A DNA stretch of 64,000 nt from Lysobacterales bacterium (GTDB lineage: Bacteria > Pseudomonadota > Gammaproteobacteria > Xanthomonadales > Ahniellaceae): contig JACPFU010000003.1 in NCBI GenBank assembly GCA_016182785.1, forward strand, positions 248,001 to 312,000, in the 5' to 3' direction. A program made the translations under genes and the position numbers. The notes beneath the pieces were generated by a model, which was not told where the DNA came from, made no database searches, and saw only the letters and a list, made by a program, of their open reading frames with translations. Below are positions 46,114 to 55,159 of this stretch, in pieces (the first letter of the stretch is position 1; every line of letters starts with the position of its first letter).

Positions 46114-48606
46114 GTGGCGACCTCCGAACCGACTGAATCGACACGCGGCGGACGCATCCGCCAAACGCTGGCCGTGCTTGGCGCGATCGCCGCCAGCGGC
46201 GTGCTGCTTGCGTTCTACGCGCGCGGTGGCTGGGGCTTTGCGCTCGGCTTCGTGGCGCTGGTGCCATGGTTGTGGGCGCTGGAACGGCAACGCTCCACGG
46301 TTGCCGTTTTCGCCAGCGCCGTGCTGATGGCTGCGGGGTTCGCGCTCGCCGTGCTTGGCTGGTTCGGGCCCGCATTTGGCGCCTATGTCGGCATCGATGC
46401 CACGCTCGCCACCGTTCTGTTCGTATTGCTCGGGCCGCTGCTGCAGCCGCAGTTCCTCGCCTTCGCCGCGGCGTGGCATGCATTGCGACGCGGACCTGGC
46501 GCGGTCGTGCAGGCACTGGCCGCGGCCGCGGCCTGGGTCGGTTGCGAATGGCTGTTGCCGAAACTGCTCGGCGATACCCTCGGCCACGGCCTGCAGCCTT
46601 CGCTGCTGTTGCGCCAGGCGGCCGATCTCGGTGGGGCCGCCCTGCTGACGGTGCTGCTGCTGCTGGTCAATGTTGCGCTCGCGCGTGCGCTGGTCGCGGG
46701 TCGTGGGGCTTGGCGTGCGCTTGGCACTGCGGCATTGCTGGTCGCGATGCTCGCCGGATACGGGTCCTGGCGCCTGTCGGCGTTGCGGGCGGTGCTGTCC
46801 GAGCCGGCGCCGGCACTGCGCATCGGCCTGGTGCAGGCGAACCTCACCGATCTCGAACGTCGGCGCGCCGAGCGCGGCACCTTCGCCACGGTGCGCGAAC
46901 TGCTCGACACCCACTTCGCGATGTCCGAGCACGCCGTGCGCGCGCAGGGTGCCGAGGCGTTGCTGTGGTCGGAGACGGTGTATCCGACCACCTTCGGCAC
47001 GTCGAAGAGCGAGGAGGGCGCGGCCTTCGATCAGGAGATCGGCGACTTCGTCGGCGCGATGGGCGTGCCGCTGGTGTTTGGCACCTACGACCGCGACGCG
47101 CAGGGCGAATACAACAGCGCGGCCTTCGTCGATCCCGCACGCGGCCTGCTCGGGCACTATCGCAAGACCCACCTGTTTCCGTTCACCGAATGGGTGCCGG
47201 AGTGGATCGACGGCCCGGGCTTGCGTCGTTGGCTGCCGTGGACCGGCCGTTGGCGACCGGGTGACGGCGCGCGCGTATTTCCGCTGACGCTTGCCGATGG
47301 CCGCGAAGCCAATGTGGTGCCGCTGATCTGTCTCGACGACGTGCGCCCTCAGCTCGCGATCGACGGCGCGCGACTGGGCGCGCAGGCGCTCGTCGGCCTG
47401 TCCAACGATTCCTGGTTCACCGCGCACCCGGAAGGTGCGCGCCTGCATCTGGCGGTGGCGAGCTTTCGCAGCATCGAGACGCGGCTGCCGCAGCTGCGTG
47501 CGACCACGAACGGGTTGAGCGCGGTCATCGACGAATCCGGCGAAGTGGTCGTGCACACCGAGATGGGGCAGCAGGCGGTGCTGGTCGGCGAGATTCCGCT
47601 GCGCGCGCCGGTGCCGACGCTGATGCTGCATCTTGGCGATTGGGTCGGCCCGGTCGCGCTGGGTTTTCTGGCCTTGCTGGCCGCAGCCGGCGTTTGGCGA
47701 CGGCGCCCGCGCGCGTCACCGTCGAGCCAGGCGACGCCGCCGGCGTCGACTCCGCACGCGCCGATCGCGGTGGTGTTGCTGGCGCCATCGTGGCGCATCG
47801 CCGCGATGCTGTTGCGCATCGGCGCGGCGCTGACGCTGGCCTGGCTGGGCTGGCGCATGCTCGCGATCGATGGCCTGCAGGTGAATTCGCTGCTGCAGGT
47901 GCGCGGCTTCGTCCTCGGCGTCGCCTTGCCGCTGGTGCTGGCCTGGGCGATTCGTCATGTCCATGCGGCCACGGCGCGCGTCGAGGCCGCGACGCTGGTC
48001 TTCGAGTCCAGAGCGCATCGCCTTGATCTGCCCATCGCCAGCATCGCGTGCCTGCATGCGACCTGGGCCGGCGGCCCGGGAGCGGCGCTGCGACTCGGCC
48101 TGGCTTCGGGACGACGCTGGCCGATCACCATCGCGCTCGCCGATCCGCAGGCATTCGCTTCGCTGCTTGCAGGCGCCGGCAGCGCGGCAACGTGGGCGAC
48201 ACCGCGCGCGCAACGGCTCGCCGAATTCGCCGCGCTGCGCGCAACAGGCGAGCGGCGTTGGCTGGAGCACGCGGCGATCAAGTTCCTGCTGTTCCCGCTG
48301 TTGCCTGCGCTGCTCGCATTCCGCCTGCACCAGCACATCGCCTTTGGTGGCACCTTCGGCGAGTTGCAGAGCTACGGCCCGATCGCCTGGCTCACCGGCC
48401 TGCTGATCTGGTGGGCCGCGTGGTCGCTCGGCCTCATGCTGCTCGCCGCAGCTCTGCGCGTGCTCAGCGAGACTCTGAGCGCCACCGTGTTCCTCGTGCA
48501 TCGCGATGCCGCACCCGCCACCAGCCGACTCCTCCACCGCTTCGCGCAGTTCGTCTACTACCTCGGCACACCGGCCTGGCTGGTGTCGCGATTGCTGTGG
48601 GGGTGA
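46114..48606 (+). CDS. Apolipoprotein N-acyltransferase-like protein with extra C-terminal membrane domain
   Basis: This 830-residue protein begins at GTG 46114. Residues 1-530 have the Lnt plan: several N-terminal membrane helices and a periplasmic nitrilase-fold domain with the triad E287 (LLWSETVYPT), K351 (YRKTHLFPF) and C406 (LICLDD), then a closing helix. Lnt adds the third acyl chain to lipoproteins. Residues about 555-830 are an additional part with about four hydrophobic segments that Lnt (about 510 residues) lacks and that I do not recognise. It could be a second Lnt with altered substrate, working with the SGNH hydrolase upstream. Whether it replaces the housekeeping Lnt cannot be judged here. 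Confidence 0.82.
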   Translation: MATSEPTESTRGGRIRQTLAVLGAIAASGVLLAFYARGGWGFALGFVALVPWLWALERQRSTVAVFASAVLMAAGFALAVLGWFGPAFGAYVGIDATLATVLFVLLGPLLQPQFLAFAAAWHALRRGPGAVVQALAAAAAWVGCEWLLPKLLGDTLGHGLQPSLLLRQAADLGGAALLTVLLLLVNVALARALVAGRGAWRALGTAALLVAMLAGYGSWRLSALRAVLSEPAPALRIGLVQANLTDLERRRAERGTFATVRELLDTHFAMSEHAVRAQGAEALLWSETVYPTTFGTSKSEEGAAFDQEIGDFVGAMGVPLVFGTYDRDAQGEYNSAAFVDPARGLLGHYRKTHLFPFTEWVPEWIDGPGLRRWLPWTGRWRPGDGARVFPLTLADGREANVVPLICLDDVRPQLAIDGARLGAQALVGLSNDSWFTAHPEGARLHLAVASFRSIETRLPQLRATTNGLSAVIDESGEVVVHTEMGQQAVLVGEIPLRAPVPTLMLHLGDWVGPVALGFLALLAAAGVWRRRPRASPSSQATPPASTPHAPIAVVLLAPSWRIAAMLLRIGAALTLAWLGWRMLAIDGLQVNSLLQVRGFVLGVALPLVLAWAIRHVHAATARVEAATLVFESRAHRLDLPIASIACLHATWAGGPGAALRLGLASGRRWPITIALADPQAFASLLAGAGSAATWATPRAQRLAEFAALRATGERRWLEHAAIKFLLFPLLPALLAFRLHQHIAFGGTFGELQSYGPIAWLTGLLIWWAAWSLGLMLLAAALRVLSETLSATVFLVHRDAAPATSRLLHRFAQFVYYLGTPAWLVSRLLWG

Positions 48607-48720
48607 GTGCAACCTGAGAGGCACGCTCATTCGCAGCCAACGGTGCAACTGTGCGCGCAAGTCGTCTCCGGCATCGCATCCGCGCGGCACGCAAGCCGAC
48701 ACTCATACGACCGTCGAAAT

Positions 48721-48896
48721 AGCATTCAGCCGATGGTCGAACTAGCATTCAGCCGACACTCGAACTAGCATTCAGCCGAGGCTCGAACTAGCATTCAGCC
48801 GAGGCTCGAACTAGCATTCAGCCGACACTCGAACTAGCATTCAGCCGAGGCTCGAACTAGCGTTCAGCCGACACTCGAACCAGCATTCAGCCGACC
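48721..48896. repeat. 23-bp tandem repeat array, seven units plus a partial one
   Basis: Within the 308-nt gap before the ATPase gene, a 23-bp unit repeats head to tail at 48721, 48744, 48767, 48790, 48813, 48836 and 48859, with a partial copy from 48882. Each unit is AGCATTCAGCCGA, then four variable bases, then CGAACT. The variable part is TGGT, CACT or GGCT, and CACT and GGCT units are mixed. There are no spacers. The period is not a multiple of three and stops occur, so it is not coding. The array ends 18 nt before the ATG at 48915. Nothing is recognised in 48607-48700. Confidence 0.92.
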
Positions 48897-48914
48897 GCCC
48901 ACTTCGACCCCAGC

Positions 48915-50159
48915 ATGCGTAGCGCCTCGCCGTTTCCCCGATTTCTCGCACCGCGTCTGCGCGAAGCGCTTCGAGACACGCCAGCCGTGCTCATCCATGG
49001 ACCTCGGCAAAGCGGCAAGACCACGTTGGCCAGAGAGGTCGGGGAGGGCCGTGGCTACCGCTACTTGTCTTTCGACGATGACGCCATCCGGACAGCGGCA
49101 CAGGCCGACCCGGTCGGATTCGTCACGCGGCTGTCGGCGAAGACCATTCTCGATGAAGTTCAGCGGGTCCCGGAAATCTTCACTTCGCTGAAAGCTGCGA
49201 TTGATTCGCGGCGTACTTCCGGCAGGTTCATTCTGACCGGATCTGCCAACGTACTTCTGGTTCCGAACTTGGCAGACTCGCTGGCCGGTCGGATGGGCAT
49301 TCTTCGTTTGCATCCGCTCGCGCAGTGCGAGATTCAGCGCATTCGTCCGCGCTTCCTCGACGATCTGCTGCGTGGACGGTTCCGGACATTTCCGGGAGCG
49401 CCGCTCGGACCGGACCTGGCGTGCCGCATCACGGATGGCGGCTACCCAGCCGTCCATTTTCGGAGAGAGGCTGCACGGCGTCGGGCCTGGTATCGCGATT
49501 ACGTCGAGACTCAGATACAGCGGGATGTGCGCGATCTGAGCCGCATCCGCTCGTTCGACACGCTTCCCAAGTTGATGCGCCTGGTCGCCACGCACACCGC
49601 CGGACTCATCAATGTGTCCGACTTGGCCGCGCCGTTCGAACTAACGCGCCAGACGATCCACGAGCATGTCACCCTACTCGAACGCGTGTTCCTGCTCGAG
49701 CGTCTGCCCTCGTGGCACGTCAATCCGTTGAGTCGGCTCGTCAAGCGACCGAAGCTGCACATCGGTGACACCGGGATCGCATGCGCACTGCTCGGGCTCG
49801 ACGCTGCCCGGCTGGATTCCAACCGGACCCTGCTCGGCGCCCTGCTGGAGACCTTCGTGTTGCAGGATTTGCGTCGCCAAGCCAGCTGGCGACGCGATCC
49901 GATTGACTTCTTCCACTACCGGGATCGTGACAACTTCGAGGTCGATATCGTGGTCGAAGGTGAAGGCGTCGTCGCCGGCGTGGAGGTGAAGGCCGCTGCG
50001 ACCGTCACCGATTCGGACCTGCGCGGGTTGCGCAGACTGCAGAGCGCCGCAGGACCACGTTTTGCCTCGGGCGTCGTGCTGTACGACGGCAGCGTGACAA
50101 TCAGCTTTGGCAACGCGATGTTTGCAGTGCCCGTGCGCAGACTCTGGGAAACGGAATAG
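48915..50159 (+). CDS. AAA-type ATPase with DUF4143 domain
   Basis: This 414-residue protein of the AAA_14/DUF4143 family has Walker A GPRQSGKTTLAREV near residue 30. The Walker B-like segment is KTILDEVQRVPEIFTSLKAAID, and a sensor-type RFILTGSANVLL follows. The DUF4143 half (about 200-390) includes DLAAPFELTRQTIHEHVTLLERVFLL and an endonuclease-like core DNFEVDIVVEG followed by GVEVKAAATV. Such proteins are widespread, mobile and of unclear function. Less GC-biased codons than the neighbours suggest transfer. No Shine-Dalgarno precedes the ATG, which follows the tandem repeats. Confidence 0.87.
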   Translation: MRSASPFPRFLAPRLREALRDTPAVLIHGPRQSGKTTLAREVGEGRGYRYLSFDDDAIRTAAQADPVGFVTRLSAKTILDEVQRVPEIFTSLKAAIDSRRTSGRFILTGSANVLLVPNLADSLAGRMGILRLHPLAQCEIQRIRPRFLDDLLRGRFRTFPGAPLGPDLACRITDGGYPAVHFRREAARRRAWYRDYVETQIQRDVRDLSRIRSFDTLPKLMRLVATHTAGLINVSDLAAPFELTRQTIHEHVTLLERVFLLERLPSWHVNPLSRLVKRPKLHIGDTGIACALLGLDAARLDSNRTLLGALLETFVLQDLRRQASWRRDPIDFFHYRDRDNFEVDIVVEGEGVVAGVEVKAAATVTDSDLRGLRRLQSAAGPRFASGVVLYDGSVTISFGNAMFAVPVRRLWETE

Positions 50160-50276
50160 ACGCGACCTTCTCCACTCCGACTCCCCGCTGCAGCATCGGG
50201 CGCATGGCTCGGCGCGGTGAGCTGCGCATCTTCGCGCTGAGAGGTAGACACCGTCAGTCCATCGCCGATTGCGACC

Positions 50277-51935
50277 TCACGGCGCCAGCTTGCGTTTGAG
50301 CGCTCGGGCGACTGCCGGGGGTAGCGAGGGCAGGGCGCGCAGGAGCCAGGGGAGTATGCGGCGTTTGGTGCCGCTGAGCGATTCCGGGATCAGTGCTTCG
50401 ATCAGGTGCGGGCCGGGGTGTGCGAGCGCATATTCGAGTGCGTGGACGAAGTCCTCGGCGGTGTCGGCGCGCGCGGCGTGCACGCCCATGCCCTGGGCGA
50501 GGCGTGCGAAGTCGAGGCGTGGGCCGGACAGGTCGAGTTGCGAGCGCGCCTTGGGGCCGATGCGTTCGGCGCCGACACGTTCCAACTCGACGTTGAGCAC
50601 GGAATAGCTGGCGTTGCTGAAGATCACCGCAGTCACGTCCAGATGTTCGCGCGCCAGCGTCCACAGCGACTGGATCGTGTACATCGCGGTGCCGTCGCCG
50701 ATCAGCGCGAGTACCGGTCGCTTGGGACAGGCGATGGCGGCGCCGATCGCATTCGGCAGGCCCTGGCCGATGGCGCCTCCGGTGAGCGTGATCAGGTCGT
50801 GGCGCGGGCAGCCGGCGGTCATGCGCGGCAGCATCAGGCCCGAGGTGATCGCTTCGTCGATCAGGATCGCGTGCTCGGGCAACAGATGGCCGACCGCCAT
50901 GCACACCTTCTCCGCAGTAAGTCGTCCGCGCGGCCGGCCCGGGCGTTGCGCTGGCTGCACGCTGATCGGCGCATGTTCGGCATCGAGCGCTTGCGCGAGC
51001 GCCGCGAGGCTCGCCGCCGCGTCCTGCGCCGGGGTCGCGAGCGTGTGCACCGTGCAGCCCGCGGGCACCAGGTCGCTGGCCTTGCCCGGATAGGCGAAGA
51101 ACGACACCGGCGACTTCGCATCGACCAGGATCAGATGTTCAAGGCCGGCGAGTTGCACGCCGGCGAGTTCGGCCAAGTAGGCGATGCGTTCGACCGGCGG
51201 CAGGCCGGCGCCGCGTTCGAGCCGGGTCGGGAATACCTCGGCCAGCAGCTTGACGCCGGACTTCGCCGCGATGCGTGCAGCGGCAAGCAGCGAAGGTTCG
51301 CGCAGCGCTCGACCACCGAGCAGCAGCGCGGCCTTGCCTCCGGCGTTCAGTACCTGCGCGATCGTCGTGATCGTGGCCGCATCTGCGGCGACAGGAGCGG
51401 GTTCCGCTGGTGGCGGATGGGGCACGCCGCCATCGCCCCAGGACACGTCGGCGGGCAGGATCAGCGTCGCGACCTGGCCCGGCAATCCGCGCGCGGCGGC
51501 GATCGCATCGACCGCGTCGCGGCACAGCTCGGCGGTGCGTTGCGAGGTGCGCACGAAGCCCGGCGAGACATTGCGCGCCACGGTCTCGATGTCGGACTGC
51601 AGTTGCGCATCGAGCGGTGCGTGGTAGGTGGCATGGTCGCCGACGATGTTCACGATCGGCACCTTGCCCTTGCGCGCGTTGTGCAGGTTCGCGAGCCCGT
51701 TGCCGAGCCCGGCGCCGAGATGCAGCAGCGTTGCCGCGGGCGCATCGGCCATGCGCGCATAGCCATCGGCGGCACCGGTGGCGACACCCTCGAACAGCGT
51801 CAGCACCGCGCGGATTCTGGGCTCGTCATCGAGCGCGGCGACGAAGTGCATCTCGCTCGTGCCCGGATTGGTGAAGCAGACTTCGATGCCGGCATCGGCC
51901 AGGGTCTGCATCAGGGCTTGGGCGCCGTTGGGCAT
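50277..51935 (-). CDS. ThDP-dependent enzyme, acetolactate-synthase-like / 2-oxo acid decarboxylase type
   Basis: This 552-residue enzyme has the three domains of the ThDP family. The catalytic Glu lies in LTLFEGVATGAADGYARM near residue 49. The C-terminal ThDP/Mg site is GDGTAMYTIQSLW continuing to FSNASY, with SN in place of the usual NN. The N-terminal CFTNPGTSEMHFVAALD marks the poorly characterised acetolactate-synthase-like group related to benzoylformate decarboxylase and 2-hydroxyacyl-CoA lyase. It lies 25 nt downstream of a 2-hydroxy-acid oxidase gene, so it probably cleaves or decarboxylates the 2-oxo acid that enzyme forms. No small regulatory subunit gene is adjacent, so a role in valine synthesis is unlikely. 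Confidence 0.85.
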   Translation of the reverse strand: MPNGAQALMQTLADAGIEVCFTNPGTSEMHFVAALDDEPRIRAVLTLFEGVATGAADGYARMADAPAATLLHLGAGLGNGLANLHNARKGKVPIVNIVGDHATYHAPLDAQLQSDIETVARNVSPGFVRTSQRTAELCRDAVDAIAAARGLPGQVATLILPADVSWGDGGVPHPPPAEPAPVAADAATITTIAQVLNAGGKAALLLGGRALREPSLLAAARIAAKSGVKLLAEVFPTRLERGAGLPPVERIAYLAELAGVQLAGLEHLILVDAKSPVSFFAYPGKASDLVPAGCTVHTLATPAQDAAASLAALAQALDAEHAPISVQPAQRPGRPRGRLTAEKVCMAVGHLLPEHAILIDEAITSGLMLPRMTAGCPRHDLITLTGGAIGQGLPNAIGAAIACPKRPVLALIGDGTAMYTIQSLWTLAREHLDVTAVIFSNASYSVLNVELERVGAERIGPKARSQLDLSGPRLDFARLAQGMGVHAARADTAEDFVHALEYALAHPGPHLIEALIPESLSGTKRRILPWLLRALPSLPPAVARALKRKLAP

Positions 51936-51960
51936 GGGGATCTCCGGAAGCGGGCAAGGG

Positions 51961-53112
51961 TCAGTCGTGGTCGAGATGCTGCGCGCCGATGGCGTCGATT
52001 CGGGTGACGCCGGCCAGCGCCATGGTCGTGGCCAGTTCGCGGCGCCAGTGTGCCAGCAGCGCGCCGAGGCCGCGTTCTCCGGCTGCGGCCAGCGCGAACA
52101 CCCACGGTCTGCCGATCATCACGCCGCGCGCGCCGAGCGCGAGTGCACGGAACACATCGACGCCGCTGCGCACGCCGCCATCGACCAGCACCGTGCTGCG
52201 ATCGCCGACGGCCGCGACGATCGCGGGCAGGCGCGCTGCGGTTGCCACTGCGCCATCGAGCTGGCGACCGCCGTGGTTCGACACGACCAGTGCATCGGCG
52301 CCGGCCGCGACCGCACTGCGGGCATCGTCGGCATCGAGGATGCCCTTGAGCACGAGCGTTCCCGGCCAGCGCGCGCGCAGCCAGGCGAGGTCGGCGAAGG
52401 TCACGGTCGGGTCGAACTGCGCGTCGATGAAACTGCGGAAGGCGTCGAGATCGCGCGCGGTCGGCACGTGCGTTTCCAGGCTGCCCAGCCGCAACGGGCC
52501 ACCGCGCACGGCGACGTCCCACAACCAGCCGGGACGGGCCAGCAATTGCGCAGCCTTCAGCAGCTTCGGGCGCAATCCGGCGCCGGCCATGCCGTTGCGC
52601 AGGTCGCGCAGGCGCATGCCGGCGAGCGGCAGGTCGACGGTGAACACCAGGGTCTTGCAACCGGCCGCGTGCGCGCGGTCGAGCAAGGCCTGCACGATGC
52701 CGCGATCGCGCAGCCAATACAGCTGGAACCAGAACGGCGCCGATGCCGCGGCAGCGACCTCGTCGAGTCCGCACAGGCCGACGGTGGACAGCGTGAACGG
52801 CACGCGGGCCGCATTCGCGGCACGCACCGCTTGCACTTCGCCGCGGCGCGCCATCATCCCGGCGAGCCCGACCGGCGCCAGCAGCAGCGGTTGCGCGCAG
52901 GGTTCGCCAAGCAGCGAAGTGGAAGTGTCGACGCCACCGACATCGACCAGCACGCGCTGGCGCAGCCGGACTTGCGACCAGGCCGCGGCATTCGCCGCCA
53001 GCGTCTGCTCGGCACCGGCACCGCCGTCGATGTAGTCGAACAGGAACCGCGGCAGGCGCCGTTGCGCGGAGGCCCGGTGGTCTTCCACGCTGACGGGCAC
53101 GGTTCGGATCAT
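51961..53112 (-). CDS. FMN-dependent alpha-hydroxy-acid oxidase/dehydrogenase
   Basis: This 383-residue FMN TIM barrel belongs to the LldD / mandelate dehydrogenase / glycolate oxidase family. Seen are FLFDYIDGGAGAEQTL, LAPVGLAGMM, FWFQLYWLRDRG, LVLKGILDADDA and the catalytic His/Arg segment VVSNHGGRQLDG followed by VLVDGGVRSGVDVFRALALGA. It oxidises an L-2-hydroxy acid to the 2-oxo acid; lactate or an aromatic hydroxy acid are both possible. The ATG at 53110-53112 has AAGGAG 9 nt upstream. Confidence 0.9.
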   Translation of the reverse strand: MIRTVPVSVEDHRASAQRRLPRFLFDYIDGGAGAEQTLAANAAAWSQVRLRQRVLVDVGGVDTSTSLLGEPCAQPLLLAPVGLAGMMARRGEVQAVRAANAARVPFTLSTVGLCGLDEVAAAASAPFWFQLYWLRDRGIVQALLDRAHAAGCKTLVFTVDLPLAGMRLRDLRNGMAGAGLRPKLLKAAQLLARPGWLWDVAVRGGPLRLGSLETHVPTARDLDAFRSFIDAQFDPTVTFADLAWLRARWPGTLVLKGILDADDARSAVAAGADALVVSNHGGRQLDGAVATAARLPAIVAAVGDRSTVLVDGGVRSGVDVFRALALGARGVMIGRPWVFALAAAGERGLGALLAHWRRELATTMALAGVTRIDAIGAQHLDHD

Positions 53113-53182
53113 CGGCGGACTCCTTGCGGCGGGCGTCGCGCGCCGGGGTGCGCGGATGTTGGCACGGCGCCGGGGCGGGTGA

Positions 53183-55036
53183 TCAGCCCTCGAAGCCGTC
53201 GCGGAACAGGACCGCGACCGGGACCAGTGCCTCGCGCTCCATCGCGCCGATGTCGGGCAGCGCAGCGCCCTGGCCATCACCATCGAGCGGGCGAGGACGA
53301 CCGCGGTGATCCGCGTGCGTGCCGGTGGACAGCGCGGTGTCGATCGCCGGGCTGGTGGACAGCAGGTCGAGGAAATCCGCTGCGGATGGGTTGAGCGAGA
53401 CGAACTGCGGTGCGGCCTCGATCGAGCCCTGTTCGATGCCGAGCGCCATCCATTGCGCCTGCGTGTGGTAGCCGGCATTCGGGCCGCTGCTGATGAAATT
53501 GTTGATCGGGTGATCCGGCTTGTAGACCAGGTTGTTGGCCAGCGTGATGCCGCTGCGGTCGAGCAGCCGGATGAACAGCCCCGGCTCCGGATAGGCGGAG
53601 CCGGCCACAGTCGCCAGGATCGCCACCAGGTTGTTGGCAAACACGAAGTCATCGAGAACTTGATCGAAGCCGATGAAATCGCCGTTGGCCAGGTTCAGGC
53701 CGCGCACGGCATCGGTCATCAGCACGGTGTTGTGCAGCACCCGCACGTCGGCGGCATGGCCTTCGCCGCCGCCAAAGGCGATGTTCATGTCCAGCAGCAG
53801 GTTGTTGCGCACCATGACTCCGGTGTTGAAGCCGAAGCTGACCCCCCAGGTGTTGTAGTCGTCGACCGCTGCGTTGCCATTCGGCTCCAGCCGGTTGCGC
53901 TCGATCAGCAGCATGCCGAGGTCGCGATCGACATCGAGGCCGGTGGGCGAGCCCTCAGAATTGGACAGCCCGATGCGCGAGGTGCCGGCGCGGATGCGGT
54001 TGTCGGTGATCACGCCTTGGCGGCCATGCCACTTGATGCCGGTGGTGGGCGCCGGTCGCGAGGCGTCGATCACATTGTGCGCGATGAACACCTGGCGGCT
54101 TTCGAGCGGGCGCAGGAAGCTGGTCGCCACCCGGATCTGGTCGATCTGCGAACCCATCACCGCCACGCCAACGCCGTCGGTGTAGACCGAGAAGTAGCTG
54201 TTGTCCTCGATCACCGAGTCGACCAGAAACACGTGGTCGCCGCCCATGCCCCAGCCGACCAGCGGCGCGTGATGCGCGCGGATGCGCTGCGCCAGCACGT
54301 CGCTGCCGCCGGCGCCGCCCGCGCTTTCCGCGGCGCCCATCTGGCTGCCGTCGATCTCGATGTCCATCAGGCGCCAGTCCGACCCGGAGACGTCGACGCC
54401 GTCCTGCGCGCCGGCCTGGGTGTGGAACACCGGGGGCGCGCCCGGACCAAAGGCGCCGAGCGTGGCCGGCCCGCTGCCCGACAGCTGCAGGTTGCCCGAC
54501 CACGACTCTCCGCGCCGAAACAACAGGCGCCGTGCGGACGCACCGTTCAGCCAGGCCAGTTGCGCCGCGAGATCGGTGGAGGTGACCGCGCTGCAACCGG
54601 CTGGGGCGGACGTGAAATCCCCGCTGCGCGAGACGCAGCGCGTGCGTCCGGCGTACACCGCTTCCGGGTCCGACACCTGGATCTGGGCGCTGGCGGTGGT
54701 GGTATTGCCGGCGACATCGGTGATGCGCACCGCGGCCGTGTACTGGCCCGGCGACTCGAACACGTGCGCCGCGAGAAAGCCGGTGGCGAGGTTGCGCGGC
54801 TTGCCGGTGGTCGGCCATGCGCCTGCGCCGGCATCACCGAAATCCCATTCGATGTGCGCGCCGAGCAGGTCGTTGCCGGACAAGCCGCTGCTCTGCGATG
54901 CATCGAAGTAGACCGCGAGCGGCGCCACGCCGCTGCTGCGGCTGGTCTCGATGTGGGCGACGAGTTGTGCCTGGCACCACGACGGCAGGGCGCACAACAG
55001 GACGGCGATGCGGATCAGCACAGTTCGCATGGGCAT
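53183..55036 (-). CDS. Secreted PKD-domain and right-handed beta-helix protein
   Basis: This 617-residue protein has a signal peptide (about 1-23). A PKD domain (about 28-122) contains SGVAPLAVYFDAS, IEWDFGD and ITDVAGNTTTASAQIQV. A parallel beta-helix region (about 190-500) has many short strands such as DWRLMDIEIDGS, NVIDAS and VRVLHNTVLM. Such folds often bind or cleave polysaccharides, but no lyase active site is evident. The ending FRDGFEG resembles short C-terminal tails I recall on secreted proteins of this lineage, possibly a sorting signal. Two ATGs (55036 and 55030) are possible. Confidence 0.82.
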   Translation of the reverse strand: MPMRTVLIRIAVLLCALPSWCQAQLVAHIETSRSSGVAPLAVYFDASQSSGLSGNDLLGAHIEWDFGDAGAGAWPTTGKPRNLATGFLAAHVFESPGQYTAAVRITDVAGNTTTASAQIQVSDPEAVYAGRTRCVSRSGDFTSAPAGCSAVTSTDLAAQLAWLNGASARRLLFRRGESWSGNLQLSGSGPATLGAFGPGAPPVFHTQAGAQDGVDVSGSDWRLMDIEIDGSQMGAAESAGGAGGSDVLAQRIRAHHAPLVGWGMGGDHVFLVDSVIEDNSYFSVYTDGVGVAVMGSQIDQIRVATSFLRPLESRQVFIAHNVIDASRPAPTTGIKWHGRQGVITDNRIRAGTSRIGLSNSEGSPTGLDVDRDLGMLLIERNRLEPNGNAAVDDYNTWGVSFGFNTGVMVRNNLLLDMNIAFGGGEGHAADVRVLHNTVLMTDAVRGLNLANGDFIGFDQVLDDFVFANNLVAILATVAGSAYPEPGLFIRLLDRSGITLANNLVYKPDHPINNFISSGPNAGYHTQAQWMALGIEQGSIEAAPQFVSLNPSAADFLDLLSTSPAIDTALSTGTHADHRGRPRPLDGDGQGAALPDIGAMEREALVPVAVLFRDGFEG

Positions 55037-55159
55037 GGGCTACGGGCGGGCAGGGGCCGCAGCGTAACCGGGCGCGTGCCGCGAGTTCCGGCGCTGGGTC
55101 GCAGTCCGGGCGCGTGCGCTGCGCCTGGGCAGCGGAGCGCCGTCGGCGCAGTGGCGCGA

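Noticed and set aside
44335..47631. A 1098-codon open frame on the minus strand
   Set aside because: It is the antisense shadow of the SGNH hydrolase, unknown membrane protein and Lnt-like genes; no start signal or recognisable domain.
48721..48896. Possible CRISPR array
   Set aside because: Repeats are 23 bp and directly contiguous with no unique spacers, and no cas genes are near; it is a tandem array.
50277..51935. Acetolactate synthase large subunit for branched-chain amino acids
   Set aside because: No small subunit gene follows, the N-terminal NPGTSEMHF motif belongs to the divergent group, and it pairs with a hydroxy-acid oxidase.
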